64,000 nt of DNA from Sternotherus odoratus. Taxonomy: Eukaryota; Chordata; Testudines; Kinosternidae. The translations under genes were made by a program, and so were the position numbers. A model generated the notes under the pieces. It had not been told where the DNA came from. It saw nothing but the letters and a program-made list of their open reading frames with translations, and ran no database searches. Of this stretch, positions 1-15,063 are shown piece by piece. Positions within the stretch are counted from its first letter, which is position 1. Every line of letters begins with the position of its first letter. The stretch covers positions 62,001 to 126,000 of the forward strand of contig JAVMKO010000209.1 of assembly GCA_032164245.1 (NCBI GenBank). Direction: 5' to 3'.

Positions 1-97
1 AACAATGCACAAAGTGATCACAGAATCACATAACACTACCCAGAACAGAGTCCTCTGCTTAAATGACAGGGAATAACTCTGTCTTTTTCCATTTCAG

Positions 98-118
98 ACA
101 AAGTGGTCAGAGAGCTAA
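98..118 (+). CDS. BTN-like gene A, 21-nt cytoplasmic stalk exon
   Basis: A 21-nt exon lies between a pyrimidine-rich acceptor (ccatttcag) and a good donor (gtaaga). Read in phase 1 it gives KVVREL, and its last base joins the next exon to make Ser. Butyrophilin and B-G genes carry strings of 21- or 27-nt exons between the membrane exon and B30.2, encoding a helical juxtamembrane stalk. The phase, size and position immediately before a 27-nt exon and a B30.2 exon all fit. The earlier exons of this gene (signal peptide, Ig domains, membrane segment) must lie to the left of the window. An exon this short cannot be proven without a transcript. Confidence 0.6.
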   Translation, partial: TKWSES

Positions 119-248
119 GTAAGAGGCTGTGTTGTCATGTCGCATTTTATATTGCCAATGACCACTCTCCCAGAATGGCATCACCCATGGGAGCGAGTTC
201 CCTGCATTGGCCATGCCCTTGACCATGTTTGTTCCTCTTCCTTTGCAG

Positions 249-275
249 GTTTCTGGAGGGCTCGGAACTACATGG
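249..275 (+). CDS. BTN-like gene A, 27-nt cytoplasmic stalk exon
   Basis: A 27-nt exon between acceptor (tttgcag) and donor (gtgagt), phase 1 on both sides. It reads FWRARNYM, and its last G joins TC of the next exon to give Val, so the product runs FWRARNYM-V-CVTLDPD. This matches the usual butyrophilin layout, in which a short basic Trp/Arg-rich segment leads straight into the PRY motif LDPDTAHP. Frame and phase agree with the 21-nt exon upstream and the B30.2 exon 1.1 kb downstream. A CR1 LINE fragment lies in the intron that follows. Confidence 0.7.
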
Positions 276-689
276 GTGAGTGAGGCTGGGAGGGGCTGAG
301 CAGATGCTGTGCTGGGGTTAGTGGTATAGGTGTTGTATAGCTGAGCTGTCAGAGCTGTGGGGTCCCCAGGGAGCAGGAGGAGTGGGGCGTGTGCTGGCTG
401 CAGAGCCGTGGGCTGGATGCCACGAATGATCTTGAACACGCTGCCCTGAGCTATAAGTCCCCCGGGCAACTCCCTCACAATCCTACTCCTTATTCCAAAT
501 GCCCTCTCTCCATTTCCCATTGGCCATTCCGCGATGATCCATCCCTACTCCGTCAGCTCTCACTACAGCCACACTCAGCCTACAGCCTGCAGCCTGCAGA
601 GTCTTCACTCCTGAGACACAATCCATGGGCCCCCAGGAGCAATGTTCCCTCTAATGTTTCACATCCTTGTGTGGATTTTGTTATGTGCC

Positions 690-1088
690 CCATAGAATCA
701 TAGAAACATCCAGGTTGGAAGGGTCCTCAGGAGATCATCTAGTCTAACCCCCTGCTCAAAGCAGGATTAACCCCAACTAAATCATCCCAGCCAGGGCTTT
801 GTAGTGTAGGGCCCCAAACTGGACACAGTACTCCATATGAGGCCTCACCAATGTCGAATACAGGGGAATGATCACACCCCTCGATCTGCTGGCAATGCCC
901 CTACTTATACAACCCAAAATGCCATTAGCCTTCTTGGCAACAAGGGCACACTGTTGACTCATATCCAGCTTCTCATCAACTGTAACCCCTAGGTCCTTTT
1001 CTGCAGAACCACTGCCTAGCCACTCGGTCCCTAGTCTGTAGCAGTGCATGGGATTCTTCCATCCTCAGTGCAAGACTCTGCACTTGTC
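690..1088 (-). mobile_element. CR1 LINE, 3' fragment
   Basis: The plus strand starts with catagaatcatagaaacatc, the reverse complement of a CR1 3' end. The minus-strand reading frame (777-1049) shows the C-terminal part of CR1 reverse transcriptase: [27 protein letters not shown] and [11 protein letters not shown]. It is 5'-truncated, sits in the last intron of gene A, and is not a host gene. Confidence 0.9.
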
Positions 1089-1417
1089 CTTGTTGAAGGA
1101 CAATTATGGAGATGATGCCTCCATATTTGTCACCAATATGGAGGTGATATCTGGAGGGGGTGGGGCTGAGGGTCTCGGCATGTGGGAGGGACAGAGGGTT
1201 GGGTTGTGGGGGGGTGAAGACTCTGGCTGGGGGTACAGCCCTGGAGCTCCGCGGAGTCCAAGGCTGGATCCAGGCTGGGGGTGCCAGTCCCACTAGTCAC
1301 CTCAACCCTTAGGCTGCCCTTCGCTCCAGCTGTGCTGGCTGGAATCTCTCTCCTGTTGACTTGTGGGGTCCCCAACTGACCCATGGCTAATGGAGTTATT
1401 CTGGTTTCTCTCCCCAG

Positions 1418-2307
1418 TCTGTGTCACCCTGGATCCAGATTGCAAACACCCGGAGCTCACCGTCTCTAAGGATGGCCGAAGAATCCAACACAACCCTACT
1501 TCCCAAGGGCAGTTTGCTCCCACTGGGGCGTTGGTCGCTGTGGGGAAGGAGGGATTTGTGTCCAGGAAGGATCATGATGTGATGAGGGGGGCTTGCCAGG
1601 GGTACTGGGAGGTGGAGGTGGGGGACAGCCTAGACTGGGAACTAGGGGTGCTCAGTGAGTCTGTGAGGGACAGAGTGAAACAGGAGAGGCTGGAGAGACT
1701 CCCTGAGGGGGGGTGCTGGGCTCTGAGGAGATCTGAGGGGCAGTATCACCCCAAGGAGGCTGACACTGTGATCCAGAACTTGGGTGTGATGCCAACAGTT
1801 ATTGGGGTGTATGTAGAAAGGGGGCATCTCTCATTTTATAGTGTCAATTCAATGACCCGTATCCTGGAGATTGCTGTGGAAAGTTCCGAGAGATTTTTCC
1901 CGTTCCTTTGCCCTGGTCTTTCTGCAGGGCAGAACCAGGGGAAACCCCTCAGCATCTGCCCCCTCAGCTACTGGGATTTCCTCCAGAAATTAAGAGTTAG
2001 TGGGCCTGGTAGTGAGGGAGATTCCATAGCCCCTGCACAGACCCCTGGCCCCACTGACAGGAAAGAAGCAGGAAACCACACAGAGTCACCTGCCACAGGA
2101 AAAACAGCCCCATCACCTGGAGAGCACCCAGATCCTGGAGAAAAGGAAGTGAAAAAAACTGGGACAAGGTCATCTGTGGAAAGATTTTTCCAAAAGCTCC
2201 TGCCGAAGAGCAGCAGGACGGGGGATAAAGCAGAGCAGGATCATCAACAACTGGAAACACTGCCTCAAAAGAAGGGGGAAAAGAACAGACAAAATTCCCA
2301 GGTCTGA
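1418..2307 (+). CDS. BTN-like gene A, terminal B30.2 (PRY-SPRY) exon
   Basis: The last coding exon starts after the acceptor ctctccccag at 1417 and runs open to TGA at 2305-2307. It encodes about 190 residues of PRY-SPRY followed by a tail of about 105 residues. Visible motifs are LDPDCKHPELTVS (PRY), GYWEVEVGDSLDWELGVLSE (the SPRY core, with the conserved Trp intact), a WALRRS-like segment, and FPFLCPG near the domain end. In butyrophilins and TRIM proteins this cytosolic domain binds protein or phosphoantigen ligands. The tail is rich in Glu, Lys, Ser, Thr and Pro and has no motif I recognise. Nearest families are BTN/BTNL and ERMAP; a TRIM cannot be excluded from this exon alone, but the small stalk exons favour BTN. 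No stop or frameshift is seen. The ATG at 1363 is intronic and not a real start. Confidence 0.88.
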
Positions 2308-2717
2308 AACCCACCTACTGAACCCCTCCCATGGAGCAAAGGGAATCATGAAAGAAAAACACTGAGAACTTGACTCCAGAGGGGTCTCTGGAGCTGACTC
2401 TTCTTCCCTGTATACCAGGACCAGGAAATACGTTGGGGGAATCAGGCCCAATTGCTGACACCTGGGAAAGAACCTTGCCCCACTGGGAAAGTGGGGAAAT
2501 GGGGACAGGTCAGATGTTTCCTCCCCACCCCAAACTCAAAAGAGAACCACAGCACTTCATGATAATGATTTAAACCAATCCCCCTGTTAGATTGGAATGT
2601 GCTAATTGGTTGGAACTGTGTTAATGTGACTGTTAAATGTAGGACATTCAATACACACCAGTCGGGGGTTAAAGAGGGGAAGGGTCTCGCAGTGGCACTG
2701 ACTCACTCCCATTGCAG

Positions 2718-2835
<118 letters not shown>

Positions 2836-3208
2836 CTCCTGTCAGCCTCAGGCCGAGACTGTGTGAGTGGGTGACAGGATCAGGCCCTCTCTGTATCAGA
2901 CTGGATTGTGGTAGCCTCACTCTGAGCAGCACCCTGAGGGCTGAACCCCCGACCCTCACCTGAGCCCTCCTCAGTGCTCTGGCAGGGCTGGCTGGTCTCA
3001 CAAGTCAGCCACGACGATAAACGATGCTGCAGAACCTTCTCGTGGAACAATGACCTGGGGAATTCAGACCTGGCTGGAAATTGTAGTGAGGGCTGTGGGA
3101 TGCAGGAGGGGAACAGGCTGCCAGCTGCAGCATTGCCAAGTCCCATGGTAAAGCCCCAGCTCCTGGAGTCCTGTGATTGTGGGAGAATCTCAGCTTTGGT
3201 TAAAAACT

Positions 3209-3214
3209 AATAAA
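3209..3214 (+). promoter_or_regulatory. Probable poly(A) signal of gene A
   Basis: AATAAA lies 0.9 kb after the stop codon of the B30.2 exon, followed by GT-rich sequence (tgtgtctgtggtctgg). It is the first canonical signal seen downstream, so the 3' UTR would hold the long CA microsatellite at 2719-2830. Confidence 0.55.
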
Positions 3215-3457
3215 AGTATGTTTCTAACCTGTGTCTGTGGTCTGGACCTGTGAAATGTGACCCTAATGTCTCTGTGTGCTGTGTCTGGCTTTGCTGCTCA
3301 GTGTGCTGCATTTAAACCCTACCATATCTAGTTGTTGGTTTAGTGCAGGTCATGATGGGACCCAGCAATGAATAGGGAGCAGGGAGCCCAGGGCAGCACT
3401 GCCCACAGAAGCTGAATCTATACTAGATGCAGGGTGTGTGTGTGCATGGGTGTGGTG

Positions 3458-7126
<3,669 letters not shown>

Positions 7127-7317
7127 CTAGATGGTTCCTCCACTTCCAGCCCCTTTACCCTCCATGATGCTGATGCTACCCCTATGAGTCTTCTCCAGCC
7201 CTGTGGGATCAGGCAGGCCCTGTTTCTTCAGCACGAAGGTGATGACAGGTGCAGAGAACAAGAGGAGCAGGACCAGGGCACAGCGGGCAGCCCAGATGGC
7301 GAAGGACATGACCAGCT
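7127..7317 (-). CDS. Gene B, transmembrane and short cytoplasmic exon
   Basis: After the acceptor (catgttgcag) the exon reads ELVMSFAIWAARCALVLLLL and continues FSAPVITFVLKK, a single membrane segment followed by basic residues. The phase fits: the final G of each Ig exon plus AG gives Glu. An Arg lies inside the hydrophobic stretch. In LRC and Fc-receptor families such a residue pairs with an acidic residue of an ITAM adaptor (FcR gamma or DAP12), so an activating role is inferred. The remaining tail is about 30 residues to a TAG at 7127-7129 and has no ITIM or ITAM. An alternative donor (gtaaag) at 7157-7158 would end the exon at 7159 and lead to a further exon that I cannot find. The exon is 2.6 kb from the last Ig exon. 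Confidence 0.7.
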
Positions 7318-9963
7318 CTGCAACATGGAGAGACGTGGTGACAGCCATCTGCAAAGCAGCGTGTGGGACTGCAGTGCCAGCACTAGACACAGAGCAGCCA
7401 TGTGAGCTCCCGGAGGCCTAGATCTAAGGGGGGATCATGCTGCAGAGGGGCACGTTCCTTGTACGGGAGGCCTAAGTGATGGAGGCTTCTGGGGAGGCTT
7501 CTCCCTTTGCCCAGCACAGCCCTGAGGGGTCGGAGGAGCAGGGAATGGCCCAGGGTTGTTCAGGTTGCACTGGGACTCTGTGCAAAGGCCTCACAAGAGC
7601 CAGCAACAGATGCAGCAGCCCAGACCCTGTCACCCCTCTTCAGTGTGACCCCACCCTGGGCAGAGGGGCAGAATGAGGTGTTGGCACCAATTGTATGTTC
7701 AGGCGATGGTGGACGTGGGATGGAAACGATGCCAGGGGCTGGGGGCTGTGCTGCTCCTCTGCTCTGGGGGAATTGCACCAGCAGAGCCCATCCCATCCAG
7801 GGTGACTGTGCTGCAGACCAAGGAGTTACCCACCCCGGGGTGAGCTTGGCCCAGACTTTATGTCCTGAGGTCGGAGTTGGGGGCACAGAGCCGGGCTCTG
7901 ATAATCAGGGTGTGACAGAGCAATAGCCCGTTACCTGGGCGGGTCGTCTCCTCCCCTCCTCCGCTGCTGCTCGCACTGCCTGTGGGACAAGGGCAAAGAG
8001 AATCGCACCGTGTGGGAGAGACGCCTGCAGCCTCCCCAGGGACCCGCCTCCCAGGGACAGACAGAGCGGTTCTGACAGCCACTGGGGCCAGATCCCCACC
8101 GGGTGTAAATTGTCGTCCTTCCATTGGAGTCCACAGGGCTCTGCCAGTTTACACCAGCTGAGGGGCTGGTCCCGGGACTCTCTCTTGCTTTGAGTGTCAC
8201 ACTGAGTTTCCCCACTGCAGACTCTGTGAGGACATCACTGTCCCTTTAACAAACCCTCATGTCACTGATCCCTGGCCCCTGACACTGAGGTTGAAGCTCT
8301 GCGGGGGTGAAAATGCCCCAGGATTAGGGTTGCGAAGTGTCCAATTTCTGACTAGAACATCTGGTCAAAAGGAAAACTGGGGGCTCCAGTCAGCACTGCT
8401 GATTTGCGGCTGTTAAAAGTCCAGTCAGTGGCATGGCGGGGCTAAGACAGGTCCCCATGACTCCAGGTGGCTCCCAGAATCAGAGGCATGTCCCACCTCT
8501 GGCTCCTATGTGAAGAGTCAGCCAGGGGGCTCCACACACTGCCCCAGCCCAAGAACCTCCACATAGGAGCCAAAGGGGAGACATGCCGCTGCTTCTAGGA
8601 GCTGTCTGAGGTAAGCGCCACCTGGAGACTGCACCCCCTCCCTTTTCCCAACCCCTGCCCTGATCCCCCTCCTGCCCCATGGGCCCCTTGATCCCAGAGC
8701 ACCGTCCTGCATCCCAAACTCCTCATCCCCATCCTCACCTCACAGCCCCCAATTGGAGCCCTCGCCCCCTCTCACACACCAACCCCCCCTAGCCAGCCCT
8801 GTGAAAATGAGCAAGTGAGTGAGCATGGGGAAAGCGAGCGAGGGACAGAGGAGGGGATGGAGTGAGTGGGGGGCGGAGCTTCAGAGAAGGGGCAGGGCAG
8901 GGCGTTCTCTTTTTGTGCAAGTAGAAAGTTGGCAACTCTACCCAGGATCTCCCTGCCCCCGCTCCCAAATCAGATGCTCTCCTCTGTGGAGCACCCTCGG
9001 GGAACTGAATGTGCGGGAGACCCCTGCACCCTGCAGACAGGCTGGGGTTCGCCTGGGGGGCAGGGCGGGGTGTGTGACAGGCTTTGAGCTCAGGTGACTT
9101 TCCCCAGCTGCCCTGTACCTGGGGCTGCACCAGGCCTAGGCCCTGCTCACCCACCAGTGCTGAGGGTGGAGGGGAGTTACGTGCTGCCTGGCCCTGGGGC
9201 TGGCCCCCTGCATAGGCCGGGTTCACTGCAGAGAGCTGGGTCTCCCCCTGGGGTAAGTGCTGCAGGCAGAGGATTTACCCCAGGGGTGAGTTTGGCCCAA
9301 AGTCTCCATGCAGCGAGGGGAGAGCTGGGGGGACAGAGCCGGGCTCAGATCCCGGGGTCTGGCCCAAGAGCGTCTCCGTGAGCTGAGAGGTCTGACTCCT
9401 CCCCACTGCCGCTCGCCTGCCCTGTGCAATGGGGACGAGGAGAATCTGTGCCCCCTACACCAGTCAAAAGGGACATGACTCCTCCCCAAAGATCAGTGAA
9501 TAGCTCTGTGAGTTCTCCCAAATGTTATGCACATCACCGGCATTTGGCAGCCCTGTCGCCCTGTGCAGAAGTTGTGTGTGTGGGCATGGGTTCCCCACAA
9601 AGCGCCTTGGAGTTGTCAGATAGTCCCAAACGATGGGCCGAGAGACCCTGTGCTCTAGGCCCAGCCCTTCCAATCAGGGCTGTTAACTTCTCTCTCTTCT
9701 TCAAGCCCCAAGTATGAGCGAGGTGTTCATGCCCCTCAAGTACAGTTAACAGATGTCATTCACCCTTGGAATGGATAACGAAGGGTTGCATAAGGAAACT
9801 GGAGGTAGAGTTAATTATACGAAGGAGGTTCATAGTTTGGCAAACCCAGTCTCATCCACCTAATTCTTCTGCTCATCACCACTGTCACTCGGCTATCTGC
9901 ATCTGGACTCTCTTTCTGACAGGGCATGGATGATTTACTCGCTTTGCCACTCACCCCTCTTAC

Positions 9964-10257
9964 CAGTAACGCTGAGGTGCTGGGCAGAGCTGAGCTTGGA
10001 TCTGGTCACCCCTTTATCACTCTCCCTGATCTCATATCCGCAGGAGTAATTCCCAGAGCTGCCCATGGACACTGCATGGTCATAGGTGTAGGAAACATTC
10101 TTCTCCAGCTCTGTCCAGAAGTAAACCTCCTCTCCATCCTTACAAAAGACGACGCGGGTGACTGGGGCCTGGGAGACCACAGAGCACTTGAGCCGCACAA
10201 AGTCCCCCTGTCGAGCGGACGTCTGGTTCAGGTGGAGGATGGGGGCATGGAGAGCAC
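9964..10257 (-). CDS. Gene B, Ig-domain exon 4 (membrane-proximal)
   Basis: A 294-nt exon in phase 1, with acceptor ccttcccag and donor gtaaga. It encodes one C2-type Ig domain. Motifs include ALHAPILHLNQTSARQGDF at the start, the first cysteine in RLKCSV, VVFCKDGEEV, and SSGNYSCGYEI with the second cysteine. Extra cysteines in FCKDG and a possible glycosylation site NVSY are present. It is highly similar to the exons at 12623 and 15471 and less similar to 17564. It is preceded by its own mini-exon at 10819-10857. The next exon in the gene is the membrane exon. The frame is intact. Confidence 0.8.
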
Positions 10258-10818
10258 CTGGGAAGGGGAATGGGTCAAGGGGTCAATGGGGCCTTCAGTG
10301 GCCCCTGTTTCATGGGGATCCCAGGAAGCTATTTGCCAAAGGAAGTGAGTTGCTGTGGAAGCAGCTGCTAAGGGTATGTCTATTGTGTAGTTAAAAACCC
10401 TCTGCTGGACCATGCCAGATGAGTCAGGCTTCCAGGGCTTGGACTACAGGGCTGTTTACATATCACGGGCCAGCCATAGGCATCTAATTGTAGTGTGGAT
10501 GTACTCTGCCTGCTCAGGATCTCTGGGGCATGCACAATGTCTCTGGAGCAGACTCTTATTTCAGCACAGCTGGGTACTGGGTGAAGTGTCAGATCTGAGA
10601 CTGTCAGCTCTTCGGGGGCAAGGACCAGAGCGTATCGGTGGGCAGCACCTGTCATGATGGTGCCTTGATCCCTGAGAGGGGCATCCGGGGCCACAGTAAT
10701 AATAATAATACTTAATCTTCTGTAACTGGAAGCCTTTTCTACTAGTACAAACCCCTCTGTCGAGATAGATAGCTGGAGGGGTGTGTGTGTCTGGGCACAG
10801 ACAGACAGACGGACTCAC

Positions 10819-10857
10819 CGGGAGCTGAGCAGATATCCTGGCTGCTGGGACTCAGCG
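10819..10857 (-). CDS. Gene B, mini-exon of block 4
   Basis: A 39-nt exon in phase 1 with acceptor ctgttcccag and donor gtgagt, reading ALSPSSQDICSAP. It is nearly identical to the mini-exons at 13488, 16241 and 18338. The copy nearest the start exon would complete the signal peptide, as the short second exon does in LRC receptors. In this position it could serve only as a 13-residue linker with one Cys, or be skipped. Confidence 0.6.
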
Positions 10858-11001
10858 CTGGGAACAGAAAGGAGACCTGTCATTAGTGCTGGAGATAAAA
10901 ACTCCCCCTTTTATGATGTCCCTCTTCAGGGAGAAAAACTGCCTCACTCTTGATCTTGGTTGTAAGTGCTGGTGACAGAGGAGTTACCCCAGAGGTTAGA
11001 T

Positions 11002-11820
11002 CAGGGGTGGGCAAACTTTTTGGCCCGAGGGCCACATTGGGGTTCAAAATTGTGTGGAGGGCCAGGTAGGGAAGGCTGTGCCTCGCCAAATAGCCTGCCC
11101 CCCCCCATCTGACTCCCACTCACCTCCCACCCCCTGACTGCCCCCTCAGAGCTCCCAAGACATCCAGCCCCCCCGCTCCTTGTCCGATTGCCCCCTCCAG
11201 AGATCCCCCCCCTCCCTAACTTCCCCCCGCAGGACCCTACCCCGTACCTAAGCCCTCCTGCTCCTTGTCCCCTGATTGGCCCCTTCCAGCAACCCCCCAC
11301 TCTAACTGCCCCCCAGAATCCCCAATCTAAGCCCCCTGCACTTAGTTCCCTGACTGCCCTCTCCCGAGACCCCCCCACCCTAACCACCACCCAAGCCCCC
11401 CTGAGCGCCCCTCACCCCCGTTCTTGCTTACTTTGCTCAACCGGGCATGGCCCCACGGCTTGCTGCTCTCATCTGGCTCCTCGCCTGGCCCCGGCAGCTC
11501 AGCCCGGCACCCCCGGGCGGGAGCGCGGCGCCCCTCACCGCGCTGCTCGGCCCCTGGGCACGGAGGAGGGGGCCACTGGCACCACTCCCCTGCCGAGAGC
11601 TCGCAGGCCGGATAAAATTAAAGTGAAATAAAGAGAAATACGCGCCACTCCAACAACGGTCAATGTGTTTTGAGTGCGCCATCTATTGGGGAAACGTGGG
11701 CATTGCAGGGAAAGGGGAAAAAAAGCAGGTTTTTACTATAATTTGGACAAGTTCGGCGGGCCGGATTAAAAAGCCTAACGGGCCGTATGTGGCCCGCGGG
11801 CCGTAGTTTGCCCATGTCTG
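11002..11820. mobile_element. hAT-type non-autonomous DNA transposon
   Basis: Termini are CAGGGGTGGGCAAACTTTTT at the left and agtttgcccatgtctg at the right, inverted repeats of hAT type (CAGGGGT...). An exact 8-bp target duplication, GGTTAGAT, flanks it at 10994-11001 and 11821-11828. The middle is C-rich and non-coding. It lies in the gene B intron between blocks 3 and 4. A related copy is at 38906-39765. Confidence 0.93.
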
Positions 11821-12622
11821 GGTTAGATTGTCCCAAAGTCCCTCTGTATCAAGGAGAGACCTGTGGGGACAGAGCTGGTCTCAGATCCCAAGCATCTGGC
11901 CCAAGAGTGTCTCCATGAGCTGTGGGGTCTGACTCCTCGCCTGGCCTGTGCAATTTGGATGAGGAGACTCAAAGGGTGTGTGTGTCAGGGCCTCAAGTGA
12001 CCCTCAGTGTGTGAGAAACACGGCTGCGATGGCTGCGCCCAGCCCCCTGCACCAGTCAAATGGGACACGACTGTTCCTCAAATGGAAACTTCCCAGAAAG
12101 GAACAATATGAGTGGCTCAGTCAGGCCAGCTAAATGTCCTGGATTCCCCAGTCAGCGGTGGAATTCAGCTACTGGCCAGGACACGCTGTGCTCTAGGTCC
12201 AGCTCTTCCATACAATGTTAGTAACTCCTCTCACACTTCACAGCTCATGCAGCTATGTTATAGGTGCCAGGTGTCATTCACACAGCACACCCCGGTCAAA
12301 ACAACTGTTTCTTCGTACATTTAAGAGGAAATGTGCCAGATTTACAAGCATGGTTAGGCTGCCTCTAATATTAACCACTATCGGCTTCCAGATCTAAAAA
12401 GAGAACCCAGGAGTCCTGGGAACTAACATCCCTCTGCTGTCTCACTAACATGTGTGTGACCCACCAACAACATGGGTGTCATGTCTTCATCTATGGGCTG
12501 ATGCAAATGGAGGATAACAACCCAATTCTGCTCATCACCACTGTCACTCAGCTATCTGCATCTGGATTCTCTTTCTGCAAGGGCAAGGATGATTTACTTG
12601 CTTTGCCACTCACCCCTCCTGC

Positions 12623-12916
12623 CAGTAATGCTGAGGTGCTGGGCAGGGCTGAGCTGGGATCTTGTCACTGGCTTATCGCTCTCCTTGATCTCGTACCCAC
12701 AGGAGTAATTCCCGGAGCTGCCCATGGACACCCCATGGTCATAGTTGTAGGTGACCTTCTTCTCCAACCCTTCCTGGGAGAAAACCTCCTCCCCGTCCTT
12801 ACAGAAGACAACACGGGTGGCTGTGGCCTGGGAGACCACAGAGCACTTGAGCCGCACGGAGTCCCCCTGTCGAGCGGATGTCTGGTTCAGGTAGATGGTG
12901 GGGGCACGGAGAGCAC
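12623..12916 (-). CDS. Gene B, Ig-domain exon 3
   Basis: A 294-nt phase-1 exon encoding a C2-type Ig domain (RLKCSVVSQATATRVVFC; EEVFSQEGLEKKVTYNYD; SSGNYSCGYEIKESD). The acceptor is normal. The donor differs from the other three Ig exons: the usual TG|GTAAGA is TG|GCAGGA here, because GT has become GC. A strong GTGAGT nine bases further would extend the exon to 12614 and add three in-frame residues. So exon 3 may use a GC donor, the shifted donor, or be skipped, and all three keep the frame. Its sequence is otherwise intact and very close to exons 2 and 4. Confidence 0.75.
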
Positions 12917-13487
12917 CTGGGAAGGGGAATGGGTCAAGGGGTCAATGGGGCCTTCAGTGGACCATTTCATGGGGATCCCAGGAAGCTATTTGTCAAAGGA
13001 AGTGAGTTGCTGTGGAAGCAGCTGCTAAGGGTATGTCTATTGTGTAGTTAAAAACCCTCTGCTGGACCATGCCAGATGAGTTGCGCTTCCAGGGCTTGGA
13101 CTACAGGGCTGTTTACATATCATGGGCCAGCCGTAGGCATCTAAGTGCAGTGTGGACGTACTCAGCCCGCTCAGGATCTGTGGGGCATGCACAATGTCTC
13201 TGGAGCAGACTCTTATTTCAGCACAGCTGGGTACTGGCGGGGGGATAATGTCAGATCCAAGACTGTCAGCTCTTCGGGGGCAGGGACCAGAGCTTCACAT
13301 AGGGGTGCGCAGCACCAGACGCAATGGGCCCCTGATCCCTGAGAGGCGGTCTGGGGGCCACAGTACTACTACTAATAATAATAATCTTCTGTAGCTGGAA
13401 GCCTTTTCTACTAGTACAAACCCCTCTGGTGAGATAGATAGCCGGAGGGGTGTGTGTGTCTGAGCACAAGTAGACAGACAGACTAAC

Positions 13488-13526
13488 CTGGAGCTGAGCA
13501 GATCTCTTGGCTGTTGGGACTCATAA
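13488..13526 (-). CDS. Gene B, mini-exon of block 3
   Basis: A 39-nt phase-1 exon, acceptor ctgtccccag, donor gttagt (weaker than the gtgagt of its sisters). It reads VMSPNSQEICSAP after joining a preceding G. It is the most diverged of the four mini-exons at its 5' end but keeps length, phase and the Cys. Confidence 0.55.
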
Positions 13527-13698
13527 CTGGGGACAGAAACGTGACATGTGGTTAGAGCTGGAAATAAAATCTTTGTCTTTTCTAAGGTCCCTCTTCAGGG
13601 AGAAAAACTGCCTCACTCTCACAGTTGGCCTCACTCACTTGGTTGAGCTGAGTTTCCCTCTGGTGTAAGTGCTGCTGGCAGAGGAGTTACGCTAGATG

Positions 13699-14303
13699 CA
13701 GGGGTGAAAGTAACTTAACTTTCTTACCGGTATGGGGGATTGGCTGGGGCCAACTCTGGCCCCCGGAAGGGGTGTGGCCTCGGGAGGAAGGGATGGGGTT
13801 GGGGGGGTCAGAGCCAGCCCCAGCCCAGCCCCCGTATCAGTAAGGAGCCTCTTCCCCCCCCCACTCCCTTCTTCAGCCCCAACCCCCCCCCCCCCGGGGC
13901 CTCCGGCGGCAGTTTAAAGGGCCCGGGGTGGTAGCGGGTTCTTTAAATATCTATCGGAGCCCCGTCGCCGCTTCCCTAGGTTTCCGGCAACAGGGCTCCC
14001 GTCCCCGTGGAGCCCTGGGGAGGCTGCGGCAGGGCTCCGATAGCTATTTAAAGAGCCCAGTGCTGGGCTGTCGCTTCTGCTACTGCCCGGACCCTTTAAA
14101 CTGCTGCCATAGCCATGCCGCAGCTTCCCATGGGCTCCCACAGCGGGGGCTCTGGCAGCAATTTAAAGGGCCTGGGGCTACAGCTGCTGCTGGGAGCCCC
14201 AGGCCCTTTAAATTGCACCTGGGGAAGCCGATCCGCCCCGGTACGATGCATGGACTCTTGCCGGTACACTGTACCGGGGCATACCAGATTACTTTCACCT
14301 CTG
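13699..14303. mobile_element. hAT-type non-autonomous DNA transposon
   Basis: Inverted termini CAGGGGTGAAAGTAA and ttactttcacctctg, with near-identical 8-bp flanks (GCTAGATG and CCTAGATG). The interior is GC-rich with repeated 'gggctccgatagctatttaa'-like motifs and no convincing coding frame. It sits in the gene B intron upstream of mini-exon 3. Confidence 0.88.
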
Positions 14304-14770
14304 CCTAGATGTCAGTTTGGCCCAGTCTCTCTGCAGCGAGGGGAGAGATGGGGGGACAGAGTTGGGCTCAGATCCCAATCATCTGGCCTAAGAGCGTCTC
14401 CGTGAGCTGTGGGGTCTGACTCTCCAGTGCTGCTCACCTGGCCTGTGCAAGGGGAACAAGGAGAATCTGGGCCTGTCAGAGCCTCTGGATGACACTCAGT
14501 GTGTGAGAAACGTGGCTGCGATGGCTGAGCCCAGCCCCCTGCACCAGTCAAATGGGACACGACTGTTCCCTGAATGGAAAATTCCCCAAAGGAGCTCCCA
14601 GAGGGCCTCAATCAGCCCAGATAAATGTCATGCATTCCTCATACAGAGTCGTGGAGCCTGGGAGTGGCATTCAGCTACTGGCCAGGACACCCTGTGCTCT
14701 AGATCCAGCTCTCCCACTCAGTGTTAGTAACTCCTCTCACACTTCACAGCCGCTAGCTCATGCCACTATG

Positions 14771-15063
14771 ACCTCGTTTTCACTACGTGCGGGAAGGATC
14801 AATCTTCTGGTGATCGATTTATCACGTCTCATTAAGACGCGATAAATCAATCGCCAGCGGCTCCCCCGTCGACTCCGGAAGTCCAGCTCCTCAAGAGGCG
14901 CAAACTGGAGTTGATGGGGGACCATGCCGCTGACCACCGCCGCAGTGAGGACGAGAGGTAAATCGTCTGTAGAGACGTTGATTTCAGCTACGTTATTAAC
15001 GTAGCTGAAATTGTGTATCTACAGCCGATTCCCCCCCTTCCCCCCCCCAGTGGAGACCAGGCC
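14771..15063. mobile_element. Amniote MITE with internal palindromes
   Basis: It contains gatcgatttatcacgtctca and agacgcgataaatcaatcgc as facing arms, and ttcagctacgttattaacgt followed by agctgaaatt. These are features of a MITE I know from turtle and crocodile genomes. It ends in agtggagaccaggcc. Borders are approximate. Confidence 0.65.

Noticed and set aside
1363..1417. ATG start for the B30.2 frame of gene A
   Set aside because: A good acceptor at 1416-1417 and matching phase with the 27-nt exon show these codons are intron.
7931..9489. Several overlapping frames of 90-145 codons
   Set aside because: They have no Ig, membrane or other motif, overlap on opposite strands, and coincide with copies of the gene B intron segment.
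11188..11631. Pro-rich 147-codon plus-strand frame
   Set aside because: It lies entirely inside a hAT element with exact target duplication.
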